Positions 11,035 through 22,529 of a stretch of DNA of 64,000 nucleotides are shown in pieces (the stretch's first letter is position 1; the number at the start of each line of letters is the position of its first letter). Location of the stretch: contig CM041777.1 of the NCBI GenBank assembly GCA_023374045.1, positions 463,355,827 to 463,419,826 on the forward strand, read 5' to 3'. This DNA comes from Limonium bicolor. Taxonomy: Eukaryota > Streptophyta > Magnoliopsida > Caryophyllales > Plumbaginaceae. The position numbers and the translations under genes are program-made. The notes beneath the pieces were generated by a model that ran no database searches, was not told the DNA's origin, and saw only the letters and a list, made by a program, of their open reading frames with translations.

Positions 11035-12279
11035 GTGAAGGAGTTGGGCATGTTTGATGGCACCAATCCTGACGAAGCTCTGTTACATGTTACAAAGTTC
11101 TTGCAACATGCCAACAGTTTAACTGCGACCGACGCAGTACTCCAGTTTGCAAGACTGTCATTATTCCCTCACAGCCTGACGGGAAGTGCGAGCAAGTGGT
11201 ATCATAGCCTGACACCAAGTACCATTGGCACCTGGGATGACATGGCCACCAAGTTCTACGACAAATTCCTGCCCCCGAGCCGAACATTGGAAATGATTGC
11301 TGAAATCTACAATTTCAGGCAGCCAACGTCGGAGAACATTTGTGAAACTTGGGACCGTTTCAAAGGACTACTACTGACTTGTCCTCACCATGGTCTGACG
11401 AAAGAACAAGTATCACAATTGTTTTACAAAGGCTTGATCGGTCCATGCAGAACAATGGTACTGTCCTCGTTAGGGGCTGACATTCTGAAAAAGCCAGGAG
11501 CACAATTTCTGAATAGCATGGAGTCTCTCTGTGAAGAAATCAGAGACTGGGCCTCCGGAGGATCAAGGAGCGGTACTCCAGGGTTATACCATGTTGGGGA
11601 AAGTGATAACAAATTTGACCAGCTCATGAAAAGCCATGAGCAACTCATGGAGAGCAATGCTCAGCAGGCTACAAAAGTAAGTACTCTGCAGAAGGTGGTT
11701 GAGCAGATGGCTATGAACTCCTACCCCCAGCAAGCTAAGTCGATGATTTCCCGATCATCTACTACCCCTTCAGGCTATGCTCCTCTATCCCAATCATCTC
11801 CAACTATTTCTTGTACGCAATGTTGTGGGCCTCATGACTACGAACAATGCCCCCAACTACAAGAATTAAAAGCAGCGGAGGAAGCAAACTACATCACCAA
11901 CAATCAAGGGTACAGACAACCTTGGCAACGCAACATGCAACCCAATCTTCGCTGCTCAAACACAGAAAATATCCAAAACCCACATACCCTACAACCATCT
12001 CAAAATTACAGACCTCAGTCCAATTTCCAAGGAGGCCAGAGGCAATATCAACAACAGCCTTACGGCAATGAAGCTTCATCGAGCCGACCAACTCCACCTC
12101 CTTCGAATCCTGAGTCTGAAATGTCTCAAATGCAAGAGATGTTCAAGGCAATGATGGGTAAATCCAGAGATACGCAAGAAGAGGTTGCAGCTTGCGCAAG
12201 ACCAAAAAGCCCTGCAATCTCAGATTCAACAGTTACTCACTCAACAACGACCACCTGGTCAATTCCCTTCACAGACTAA
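11035..12279 (+). CDS. Athila Gag polyprotein (partial, N-terminus broken)
   Basis: A 414-residue frame. Residues 1-180 match the plant retrotransposon gag domain (ELGMFDGTNPDEAL, then SLTGSASKWYHSLTPSTIGT, WDRFKGLLLTCPHHGL). A coiled region follows near 185-230, then a nucleocapsid knuckle CTQCCGPHDYEQC at about 260. Gln/Pro-rich linkers follow. Homologous sequence upstream of 11035 (EWQKLKPYH) is in the same frame, but the leader upstream has no clean start, so this Met is probably internal. The 3' end shifts frame before protease. It forms the virus-like particle of the element. Confidence 0.85.
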   Translation: MKELGMFDGTNPDEALLHVTKFLQHANSLTATDAVLQFARLSLFPHSLTGSASKWYHSLTPSTIGTWDDMATKFYDKFLPPSRTLEMIAEIYNFRQPTSENICETWDRFKGLLLTCPHHGLTKEQVSQLFYKGLIGPCRTMVLSSLGADILKKPGAQFLNSMESLCEEIRDWASGGSRSGTPGLYHVGESDNKFDQLMKSHEQLMESNAQQATKVSTLQKVVEQMAMNSYPQQAKSMISRSSTTPSGYAPLSQSSPTISCTQCCGPHDYEQCPQLQELKAAEEANYITNNQGYRQPWQRNMQPNLRCSNTENIQNPHTLQPSQNYRPQSNFQGGQRQYQQQPYGNEASSSRPTPPPSNPESEMSQMQEMFKAMMGKSRDTQEEVAACARPKSPAISDSTVTHSTTTTWSIPFTD

Positions 12280-12728
12280 CCCCAATCCGAAGGAACAAGC
12301 GAATTCAATCCTTATAGACGATGGCACATTCCAATCAACAAACTTGTGTGCAGTCTCCTTAAGGAGTGGAAGGGAACTTGCCACCAGAAAAGGAAAAGAA
12401 AAAGAAAATCATGAAGAGGCCTACATCAATGATGAAGAAACACAACCAATCCTCACCTCCCTCAGAAATCCAAATTCCTATTCCTACTACTCCACCTCCA
12501 TCTCGAGTTACCATCGACATCCCAACTTCCACTCCTAAAAACAGTGAACTCCCGTTTCCCAACAGGATGAAAAAGAAACACCTAGATGAGCAGTTTTCCA
12601 AATTCTTGAGCATTTTCAAGAAACTGACCTCGACATACCTCTAATTGATGCTTTGCAAGAGATGCCTAACTACGCCAAATTCCTAAGGATCTCTTAACAA
12701 AGAAGAAAAGAAACCTGGAAAAGAAACA

Positions 12729-13493
12729 GTGCACCTCACGGAGGAATGCTCTGCAGCCCTTCTTCGAGCACTCCCCCCTAAGCAAACAGATCCGGGAAAT
12801 CCCGTAATCCCGTGTTTTATTGGTGGAGTGGACTGTGGAAGTGGTCTATGCGACCTAGGAGCCAGCATAAATATCATGCCCTACGCCACCTTCTTGAAAG
12901 TAAAAGGAGGAGAGATGCAACCGGTTCCTTTCAAACTCCAACTAGCTGACAGATCAGAGGTCAAGCCAATGGGCATAGTCCGAGATCTGGTAGTTGGAGT
13001 GTCTCGCTTTATCTTTCCAGCCGACTTCGTCATTCTAGAGATGGACGACGATGTTGAGGTTCCCCTGATTCTAGGTCGACCGTTTCTAAGTACTGCCAAA
13101 GCCATCATTGATGTCCACGACAGGAAAATCACTCTGCGGTACGAGGACGAAACGATCGAATTCGACATGCAGAAAATGATGAAGAAAAGCTCTAACTTTT
13201 CTCCTCATGCTAAGACAGTGGGATTAACAGATGATGAGGAGGAGGAAAGCGATTTTGCTACAGATGAGGACATGTATTCCCCATCTTCCATCCTGAAAGC
13301 TGAAACTGAACCGCTAGAGCGAGTATTATTTACTTCTCTAGAAGAAAAGGTGGAGGATCCAGAAGTTAACGCCATGCTGGCGTACGTGGAACAAGGAAAA
13401 GCAGGCTATCAAGCCTACCGGCCACCAATCGAAATACTTAACAGAGTACCTCAAAAGTCATTCCTCAGTGAACAGCCACCAACTCGAGCTTAA
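12729..13493 (+). pseudogene. Aspartic protease region of Athila pol
   Basis: A 254-residue frame with CFIGGVDCGSGLCDLGASIN: the DLGAS motif (about 12849-12863) is the Athila form of the retroviral-type aspartic protease active site. VPLILGRPFLSTAKA supplies the second protease block. Acidic linker residues follow. The protease matures Gag-Pol. Frame is lost both before (12280-12728) and after (about 13460-13490), where the RT frame takes over. Confidence 0.85.
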
Positions 13494-14595
13494 AGAATTA
13501 CCCTTTAACCTCAAGTATGCCTTCCTAGCTGAAAATGACCATTTACCTGTCATTATTTCCTCTTCTCTGAATTCCGGGGAGGAAACGAGGTTACTTGAGG
13601 TATTAAAGAAGCACAAGACAGCAATCGGGTGGACTATTGCTGATATCAAAGGAATTGATCCCTCATATTGCACGCACCACATCTATATGGAGGAAAACTA
13701 CAAGCCTATCAGGCAACCCCAACGTCGGCTAAACCCTAACCTAAAAGAGGTAGTTCGAAAGGAAGTTCTGAAACTCCTTGACGCGAACATCATTTATCCA
13801 ATCTCTGACAGTCCATGGGTCAGTCCTGTTCAAGTTGTCCCGAAGAAGGGGGGCATCGAAGCTGTTATTAATGATAAGGGAGAGGCTATCCCTCAAAGAA
13901 AGATCACAGGTTGGCGCATGTGTATCGACTATCGGCGCTTAAACTTGGCAACCAGGAAGGATCATTTCCCTCTCCCCTTTATCGATCAGATGTTGGAACG
14001 ACTAGCAGGGCAAGAGTACTACTGCTTTTTAGATGGGTTCTCAGGGTATTTCCAAATACCAATCGCACCGGAGGACCAGGACAAGACCACCTTCACTTGT
14101 CCATACGGCACCTTTGCGTACAGACGAATGCCCTTCGGCCTATGTAATGCCCCTGCTACCTTCCAGAGATGCATGCAAGCAATATTCGCTGATTTCATCG
14201 AACAGAGCATAGAAGTCTTTATGGATGACTTCTCTGTCTATGGCTCTAGTTTTGACAAATGCTTGGCACAACTTGATTTGATCCTAGGACGGTGTGAGGA
14301 TACAAATCTCGTTTTAAACTGGGAAAAATGTCATTTTATGGTCAAGGACGGGATTGTCCTTGGACATAAAATATCAGCTAAAGGAATAGAGGTGGATAAA
14401 GCCAAGGTAGAGGTTATCGAGAAGTTACCGGCACCAACTACTGTTAGAGACATACGAGCGTTTCTTGGGCATGCAGGATTCTATCGGCGTTTTATACAAG
14501 ACTTCTCAAAAATCAGCAAACCATTGACCGACCTGCTACAGAAAGATGCCCGTTTCATTTTGATGAAAGGTGTTCAGCTGCCTTCAAAACTATAA
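13468..14595 (+). pseudogene. Reverse transcriptase of Athila element E
   Basis: RT of 375 residues: VVPKKGGI, GWRMCIDYRRLN, HFPLPFIDQMLERLAG, FLDGFSGYFQI, FTCPYGTFAYRRMPFGLCNAPATFQRCM and the catalytic VFMDDFSVYG (14215-14240), then thumb [18 protein letters not shown]. All catalytic motifs are present. Just after KDARF the frame is lost at about 14552-14556 in a short T run, and the downstream RNase H continues in another frame. This looks like a one-base contraction, real or a sequencing error. Confidence 0.9.
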
Positions 14596-16046
14596 CACAA
14601 AAATTGGTATCAGCACCTGTTGTCATACCACCCGACTGGTCTCTTCCGTTTGAGATCATGTGTGATGCAAGTGACTACGCCGTGGGGGCAGCTCTATGCC
14701 AGAAAAAAGAGAAAATTTTGAGAGTGATTGCTTATGCCAGCAGGACACTAAACGACGCCCAGAAGAACTATACGACCACTGAAAAGGAACTTCTGGCTAT
14801 AGTTTTCTCCCTTGATAAGTTCAGTTCGTACTTATGGGGAAGTAAAGTCATAGTGCACACAGACCACTCCGCTCTCAAATACCTATTTGCAAAACAAGAA
14901 GCCAAGCCTCGCTTATTGCGCTGGATTCTTCTACTACAGGAATTTGACATAGAAGTCAAAGACAAGAGCGGAAAATTGAATGTCGTCGCTGACCATCTAT
15001 CCCGTTTAGTAACTCCTACAGATAGTGTGCCTATCAACGAATTCTTTCCCGACGAGACTGCCTTTTCTATCACCAAGGTGCAAGAGCCATGGTATGCGGA
15101 CCTGGCCAATTATCTAGTCTCTGGAACAATACCCTATGATCTATCTTACTCCCAGAAGAAGAAATTCCTTTCTGATTCAAAGCATTATTTCTGGGAAGAT
15201 CCATATTTGTTCCGAGTCTGTGCAGATGGGTTGATTCGCCGGTGTCTCCCTGAAGATGAGGTTCACAGCGTCATACATTTTTGTCACTCACGGGAAGCCG
15301 GAGGTCACCATGGACCCACAAGGACCGCTGCCAAGATCTTAGCCTCAGGATTTTATTGGCCGACTCTTCACAAGGATGTTTACCAATTCTGCAAACAATG
15401 TGATAATTGTCAGAGAATGGGTAACACATCTAGGAGACATGAAATGCCACAACAGGGAATACTAGAGGTGGAACTCTTCGATTGTTGGGGCATTGATTTT
15501 ATGGGACCGTACCCCTCCTCACAGGGCCACCAATATGTTTTAGTGGCAGTGGATTACGTGTCGAAATGGGTAGAAGCCATACCCTGTCATCATGCTGATG
15601 CAAAGACCGTAACCAGATTCCTTAAGAAGCACATCTTTACCCGTTTTGGCGTGCCTAGAATCATTATCAGTGACGGAGGATCCCACTTCTGCAACCGTTC
15701 TTTTGAAGCGCTTATGGGTAAATACGGGGTACGTCACAAGGTAGCTCTACCTTATCACCCCCAGACAAACGGCCAAGCAGAAGTTTCGAACCGTGAGTTA
15801 AAATGGATTCTCCAGAAAACGGTTAAATCATCACGAAAGGATTGGGCACTAAAGCTAGATGATGCGCTTTGGGCTTACCGCACTGCATTCAAGACTCCCA
15901 TCGGGATGTCTCCTTTTAAGCTTGTCTATGGGAAAGCATGCCACCTGCCTGTAGAGCTGGAACATAAGGCATATTGGGCAATCAAGGCTTTAAACTTTGA
16001 CATGACTACTGCGGGAGAGAAAGGAGATTCCAACTTTCTGAGTTAG
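14559..16046 (+). pseudogene. RNase H and integrase of Athila element E
   Basis: RNase [37 protein letters not shown] and DHLSRL. Integrase: zinc-binding H...H...CKQCDNCQ at about 15283-15416, then the catalytic core with [17 protein letters not shown] and QAEVSNREL (D, D, E). [21 protein letters not shown] stretch follows. Frame breaks at about 16018 within a short A run; the C-terminal domain continues in another frame. Confidence 0.9.
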
Positions 16047-16372
16047 AAGAGCTGAGAGATCAGGCTTACCAAAATGCTAAGATTTATAAGGAGCGCACCA
16101 AGAAGTTCCATGACAGGATGATCCTCAAGAGAGACTTCGAAATTGGTGATTGGGTTCTCCTATATAACTCAAGATTAAGGATCTTCCCTGGGAAACTCAA
16201 ATCTCATTGGGCTGGTCCTTTCCAGATTGTTAATGTGACCCCTTATGGTGCCTTTGAACTCCAGAACAAACAGGGCGAAACTTTCAAAGTCAACGGGGCA
16301 CGTCTTAAAAGGTATAATTCTCATTCTGATATTTCAACTGACTTATTTACAATTTATCTTGTCCAAGAATAG
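16019..16372 (+). pseudogene. Integrase C-terminal domain of E (frame-shifted)
   Basis: Continues the integrase after the break: [20 protein letters not shown], then [20 protein letters not shown] and WAGPFQI, the GPY/F module. No chromodomain follows, as expected for Athila. Stops at 16370-16372. Confidence 0.85.
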
Positions 16373-17514
16373 CAGGACAACTCGCCCTCAACCTCTTCTC
16401 CAACCTGAAGCTTGGTCAAATACGTCTAGCTAGAGACGTTAAACCCGGGCAGCTTAGTGGGAGGCAACCCACTATCTATCTTTTCTTTTTCCTTTAATTT
16501 AATGTTGTTTTCCTTTTTGTACTATATTTTCCCTTTTATATGTTATAATAAAATGCAGGTTTTACTTGAGTTCTTCTGGCTGTGTAGAATATTCATTACA
16601 GGTACATTTCATGACATTCCACAGCTGCACTCAAGTGTGGGGGAGCTCTACACACTCTACGGAATTTGGGGAGTACACTCTTTCCTTTGTTAATTGCATG
16701 CCCTATTAATTTTATTCCATCTACGCAATGAGGGCATTGCTTGAGCTTAAGTGTGGGGGAAGAGCCTTTTCAGGGCATTTTGTGCTTAAATTGTTTAAAT
16801 CTCTCTGCTTATCTTGCATTTGTTCAAAAATTAAAATTATGTACCCTGCTAATGTAGGTTGTTCTCTTTAAAAACAAATACTATTATGAATTGTGGGATA
16901 AATAGTACGAATTTTAAAATTTTCATTTGATTACTTTTGAGGAGCATTTTTCTTATGCGGTGTGACCAAATAATCTGCAAATGGTTGGATTTTATTGCTC
17001 AGGGTTTCTTTCTGTCTTCTCTCTTAGGGATTGCTAAGGGGTGCTTCTCTGTTTAAAAAGAAAGAAGAATACAAAAAAAATAAGGGACTTGCGAGACACC
17101 ATTGGTAACCAACAAAAGAGAGTTGAGTGTTCTTAAATACAAAGGCGTGATGCCTACATTTTATCTTCTCATCCCTTATGCAAAAGTGAAACAAATGCAT
17201 AAATCTATTTTTCCTTTTGTTTTCTCCTCAAATGCCCATTCTTGAGAGAAGTTGGCCATGGTAAAAGTTCTCAGAGTCACCTAAACAAAAGAAACATTGA
17301 AGTACCTTAGATCATACCCCGAAACTCTATATTTTATTTTTACCCGGAGCACACCTATGCCACCAGCAGTTAATTTTTCACACTCCTCAATAAGTTAAAA
17401 AAAGATCATGAACTGTTCACCTCTTTATCCTACCCTTCATAATAATATTTGTTAATATTGAGCATTTCCTACTTACTTGGGTCCGTGGTTTTGCTTGAGG
17501 ACAAGCAAAAAGAT
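16373..17514 (+). other. 3' noncoding region of E with PPT-like repeats; no env frame
   Basis: No long frame. AAGTGTGGGGG occurs at about 16633 and 16749, before the true purine tract at 17515. TTGAGGACAAGCAA at about 17495 is a familiar Athila 3'-end word. An env-like gene, present in some Athila elements here, is absent. Confidence 0.75.
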
Positions 17515-17527
17515 AAGTGTGGGGGTG
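17515..17527 (+). promoter_or_regulatory. Polypurine tract of element E
   Basis: AAGTGTGGGGGTG ends immediately before the 3' LTR. Confidence 0.8.
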
Positions 17528-19153
17528 TGATAAGTGTCCAAATGAGCATGTTTTATAGGTGTATTTCATATATTATATTAGAACTTTTCTTGCTCATTTC
17601 TCCACTTCGGTTAGTTTTCCTCTAGTTTATGTTTTATTATTATCTCACAAATTTATTGGTTAAACATGAGGAAAACCAATCTGGGAGCAAAGTAGACGAA
17701 GAGACGACGCATAGACACAAACGGCTCAGAAAACGGAGTCCAAACGAAGAATCTAGAGCCGGTCAAAGTTCGTAGAAGAAAATAAGTCATGAACACACAT
17801 GCAACCGCATGGGGGGAGGCGGACACTTAGGCGGACAACACACATACAACCGCATGCCGTTAGGCGGACAGACACGAGGACACACATAAGGTGTCCGCAT
17901 GAAGCTAGGCGGACATCAAGGCGGACACCTTTGTGTCCGCATAACCAGACGCGGACAGCCACGCGGACGTGACTAAAAATCAACGCGACAGTTTTCTTCT
18001 TCGCGCGACTGTCTGCAACTTGATTCTGCCATATCCATCTACTCCGAGCGGCGCCTACCTTATTTCCTTCACGCGTCTCCAGCTCTGTCCCCTGCAATTA
18101 ATGAGCAATCAATCTGCAATCAATTCTTCTCTGCCTCTTCCCTTCTTCTATATAAACCCAGCACCTGCAACCTTAAACAGGCGTACGGAGAAAACCAGAA
18201 AATCAGACCATCGCTCACCACAATTACCAGTCGCTTCCATTAATTCTCTCACGTGCACCACAACACATCATTCAGTCCCCAGAACTCAAACACTCTAAAT
18301 CACTCATTCCACACACAATATCATACGTACACGCTTCATTCTTCGTTCTCTTCATTTCTCCATTCACCATCCTCACCTCCATTACTCCGTATCATTTTTA
18401 CGTCCAACCTCTGTCTGACTTATTACCAGTTAATATGTCAGGCTAAGGAGGATTTGCTCCGGGCGAAGGTTTAGCTGTAGTCTGTTTAATTATGTAATCA
18501 ATATTTCTACCGGTTAAAATAAATACAGTTTGTTACGTTTAAAGTTTACCTCTCGCCATTTTAATAAATTACATGAATTTATTAAAATGCTTTACAAAGT
18601 CTATTTTGATCAGACCGGTGATAAATAGACAGGTTAATTAAGCTGTAAATCTGGAGAAAGCTTATTATGATTTAATAAGTTAGTATTTTCAGATGCAATT
18701 ATAATTCCTCGAATTTAATGTCCGTTTACATAAGTTTTGCTCGAACCTGGATTAGACCGAGCATTTTCTGGTAAACGAGTTCTTATGAGTCTATGACTTA
18801 GTCCTTAAGATAACAACAGGAATTTTGCCAAACTATTAAAATAAACCGGTAGAGATAGCATAATTAATCAGATTATACAAACCTGAACCCGGAGTTCCGT
18901 TTAATTCATCTGCACTCAGTTATCTTATCTGCTATTTAACTTTTACAAAAACAAGTCAATTTATCCCCCCTCTTGTGACAAGCTTAGGTATTATTTTATC
19001 TCGCTATAAGTCCCACGGTTTGACCCCGGCCGCTTCTGTTTTACTATACTACTGCGACCGGGTTTTATTTGCAGCCCGACGGATATTTTGAGTATTAATT
19101 TCTTTCTTTTATTAATTACACCAGTTCTAACCACTCACGATATACAGTCTGCA
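17528..19153 (+). repeat. 3' LTR of Athila element E (1,626 bp)
   Basis: Direct repeat of the 5' LTR; TATA box at 18149-18156, palindrome cluster at 17801-17969. Followed by the TCTAC target duplication and the rest of D. Confidence 0.95.
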
Positions 19154-19215
19154 TCTACCCCATCTTACTCTCAGGACGGTCACCTTTGGACATTCACCTG
19201 CAAGATATAAACAGT

Positions 19216-19246
19216 AGCCCCCGAGGGGGTCAGCACCTTTGCTGGT
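19216..19246 (-). repeat. Conserved double hairpin in solo LTR D
   Basis: CCCCCGAGGGGG stem followed by CAGCACCTTTGCTG stem. The same pair is found in both LTRs of C and in H at a similar distance from the LTR 3' edge (about 375 bases here after removing E). Confidence 0.7.
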
Positions 19247-19854
19247 ACGATTCTCTTATAACCCCCAAGCTAACGGGGCTACAACGACTAATTGTCGATA
19301 GCATGGAGGTTGATTAGATACACAACATAATAAGTAGTGCAATAAACATTAAGTCACATATGAACAGTCAGAGTTCAAACACAATGAACGACTTAAAAAC
19401 GTTCCCTTAGTAAGTGAGTTAGTCTTTTAACTCCCTAAAACATGATATCTCTTAATCTCAGTCCGTTCTTATCTTATCTCATTCTTAATCCTTACCTCAG
19501 TCTCAGTGTACCAACCGATCTCTAATTAGAATTGGTTGTACTTTATCTCAAACCTTATCTCAAATCTTATCTCAGTTGTTATCTCAATTAAGTCAACCGT
19601 TCTTTAATTAGAATGGTTGTTCCTTAATTCATTGTTTATCTTGTCGGGTCGAAGTAACCCTAACCAATGAGTTATCAGCTCCATTGGTTTACATAAACAA
19701 TATTTGTTAGAATTAGTTGGGATTTAGGTAGATCCCACCACACCTCCTCAGTAATGCCTCCCACCTCGAACAGAAATCGAGGTGACCAAGTCTTTATGTC
19801 GACTCTAGGCGACGAGTCCGAAGATAAGTCATATTTGGAAGTCGGCACTAGTAG

Positions 19855-20108
19855 AAAAAAGGCCTATTTCGGCGGTTCCAATGGGCCTATTTCGGCGGTT
19901 GTGAACCGCCGAAATGAGCACCGCCGAAATAGGTTTACCTATCTCGGCGGTTCTTAGAGAACGACCGCCGAGATAGACTCATGGTCAATCTCAGCATCGG
20001 TCATTCCCATGGGTCTATCTCGGCGGTTGTTCTCTAAGAACCGCCGAGATAGGCATATTTTTTTATCTATTTCGGCGGTTCTAAACTTAGAACCGCCGAA
20101 ATAGACCC
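19855..20108. repeat. Left subterminal palindromes of CACTA G
   Basis: Multiple GGCGGTT/AACCGCC inverted pairs flanked by CTATTTC or CTATCTC words. Repeats like these are the usual binding sites of CACTA TnpA-type proteins. Confidence 0.85.
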
Positions 20109-20128
20109 CTTTTTTTTTCATCCCAGCT

Positions 20129-20150
20129 TATATATATATATATATATATT
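20129..20150. repeat. (TA)n microsatellite
   Basis: Eleven TA units just inside the left palindromes of G. Confidence 0.9.
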
Positions 20151-20419
20151 CACCGCATTTGGTTCAATGAGACCTGTAATAAAGCTTCATCCACACAGGG
20201 AGCTCCAGCACACATTTAAAAAGTTATAAAAGCTCCCAATTAATGCAACGACGCACCACAATTTGAGAGTTAACAAAACCAATGCAATTACACTTAATTA
20301 CACACTTTCATTACAAATAAAAAACCACATTACAATTCAAATCTACCATTACACCAACCACAAGTGTACAGAGTTACAATTACATACTCGAAAAAGTTCA
20401 CAAAACATCTTCGTGATCA

Positions 20420-21260
20420 TCAATTCATTAAACTTGTGCAGACGAACTCCGACCATTCCTCAAGCATCTCAACAATTTGAGCATCATCATACTGACCACC
20501 TTTGAACACTTCTTCGTAAGCCTTGAAAAAAAATGAACATTAATCTAAAACGTACAAGTCTAACAACATGTAAATAGCATTACTGAAACTTTCAAAGAAT
20601 GTTACCTTGTCTAACAAGTTCTCTGGTAAAAGGTTCGACGCTCCTACTATGTCACTCATGAATCTCATGACATAGTATCCACATTCTGAACCCCCAGGCT
20701 GCACTGGACACTATACAAACACACATATTGACAGTTATAAACAAGTTTAAACATTATCCCACAAATTTATCAATTAATAGAGTATCTTGACAGTGTTCCA
20801 AGGGATGTCACGCTTCATTGTTTGATTCTTGAGAGATAATGCAGCTCTCATGGAACTATATACATCAGCAATATATATAGTTTTAAGCATCAGTAGCAAG
20901 TTATGAAACAGATAATGTTAAGTAATAATAATTGTTGTTTACGATAACAAACTAATTACCTCAGTTTTGCGGTGGAGATCTTCGGTCTCTTGGCACCCTT
21001 ACCAAGTGAGTCAAATTGCAAGATTCGTGGGTGCTTCAACATCACCAGCACGAGCAATGACCAATGTCGACTGTCCACAAATTACACAATGTGTTGAAAT
21101 CATTAAACAACTAACACCAACTATATGTTTTAGATAATACTAAGAGAAATAGTCAAATATCATACCCTGAATGATATGGCAGCATAATAAATGACTTGTT
21201 AGAACATTCAAAGATGGCATTCGTCATATATTGCATAAGGTCTTCCATATCACTTGTCAT
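20420..21260 (-). CDS. Ulp1-like cysteine protease (peptidase C48) carried by CACTA G
   Basis: Five minus-strand exons can be read: 21260-21166, 21070-20960, 20855-20792, 20710-20606 and 20521-20420. Every intron is GT-AG and all joins keep frame (477 nt, 158 residues with stop). Motifs in order: FIMLPYHSG, catalytic His in RHWSLLV, catalytic Asp in FDSLG, the oxyanion Gln and catalytic Cys in CPVQPGGSECGYYVMRFM. This is the order of the Ulp1/SENP peptidase C48 fold, which cleaves ubiquitin-like SUMO from proteins. AG precedes the chosen ATG, so more 5' exons are likely. Such domains are known as passengers in plant transposons. Expression and activity are not shown. Confidence 0.75.
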
Positions 21261-21297
21261 CTGGACTTCACTGCACATAGCAGGACACAGGAATCCG

Positions 21298-21605
21298 ATG
21301 CTTATTATTAAGCATAATTTTACCTATCCCATGCTTATTATTAAGCATTCACCAACCATTCATCAACACAAATTTCCATCACAAATCAAACTAATACCAA
21401 ATTTATCCATCAAACCAAATTTTAATAATTTGTGGAAATCAAATACAAAGTAAAAAAAAGACACAACCATGCTTATTATTAAGCATTCACCAATCATTCA
21501 ACACACAAATTTCTATCATAAACCAAACTAATATATACCAAATTTATTCATCAAACCAAATTCCAATAATTTGTGGAAATCAAATACAAAGTACAAAAGA
21601 GAAAA
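21298..21605. repeat. Tandem duplication inside CACTA G
   Basis: A block starting GCTTATTATTAAGCATTCACC and ending with AATTTGTGGAAATCAAATACAAAGTA occurs twice (from about 21342 and 21471), with small differences. GCTTATTATTAAGC also occurs alone at about 21300. Confidence 0.7.
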
Positions 21606-22257
21606 ATGATAAGTTAGATTATATTACCGGTTCGTAAATGAATTGTTCTCCGCTCCGCTTTCAATCTACCATGAAATGGTTAAGAAGCTTCTTAAGTATT
21701 TATCTGTAGAGACAAATACATATAGACACAAGAGAAACTCAGTAGTTGTGTTTGTTCCTTATATGCAGTTAGGTTGCAAATTTACAGTGAGTGAAGAGAA
21801 TGAAGAGTTAAGTTAAAAAAAATTTACCGGTTCCTAAATGAATTGTTTTCAGCCCCTCTTCTCATTCGGGCGTGCGAGACGCGTGTAGCAGTACCAATCT
21901 CTACAGAGGCAACGCAGACGCAAAATAAATATGAATTGAGGGCGCAAAACTATATTGCTTACAATGTTTATAATTAGCTTATAATTATAAGCACAAATAA
22001 TGCTCAAACATTGTTCCACCCCATATATAAGCATAATAAATCTAGCCCAAATAAGCTAACCTAACTATACTTAAAAGAAGGGCCAAAAACAGCAAAACAA
22101 TTCACTCGGACATTTCGTCAAACACCTTGTGTGCATACATAAATTTATTAGTTTAACAACCAAATCTTGCAAAGATTTCACACACACAATAAATATCAGC
22201 ATCCACAATCACAATGTGACAATAATCTATCAATTTTAACAACACATTAACAATTAT

Positions 22258-22491
22258 TTAAACAAAACCGAAACGAAAAATTTGGGGTTTATATTCACCG
22301 TATGCGCCTCTGTTGCTGGGCGGGAGGAGGGCGGCGATGACCACCGACGCGACAACAACCGACGGCGCGACGTCCGGCGAAGGCGGGAGGAGGAGGAGGG
22401 CGGGCGACTGCAGTGTGGTGGTGGTGGCGTCGGGGTTTAGCAAATCGCCGCGGAGAACAAAGAGAGAAGAGGGGTTAATTAGGTTTAGCAA
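22258..22491 (-). other. GC-rich putative leader exon of the G passenger gene
   Basis: A 77-codon open frame, hydrophobic and Pro/Val/Ala-rich, much richer in GC than its surroundings. A possible donor GTGAAT lies near 22300. No family is recognised. It may be the 5' exon of the C48 gene or captured host sequence. Confidence 0.25.
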
Positions 22492-22529
22492 ATCGTAATT
22501 GCGTCGGGGCGGGCTGGGGGGCTAATTAA

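Larger units (their letters stand above)
8693..19153 (+). mobile_element. Element E: Athila-lineage gypsy retrotransposon, young
   Basis: LTRs 8693-10329 and 17528-19153 begin TGATAAG and end GTCTGCA. They are flanked by TCTAC (8688-8692, 19154-19158). Primer site TGGCGCCGTTGCCGGGGA is the tRNA-Asp type of Athila. Gag, protease, RT, RNase H and integrase follow in gypsy order. About 1.1 kb between integrase and the 3' LTR holds no env-like frame. LTR identity is about 99% by eye, yet pol is split by single-base lesions. Confidence 0.95.
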
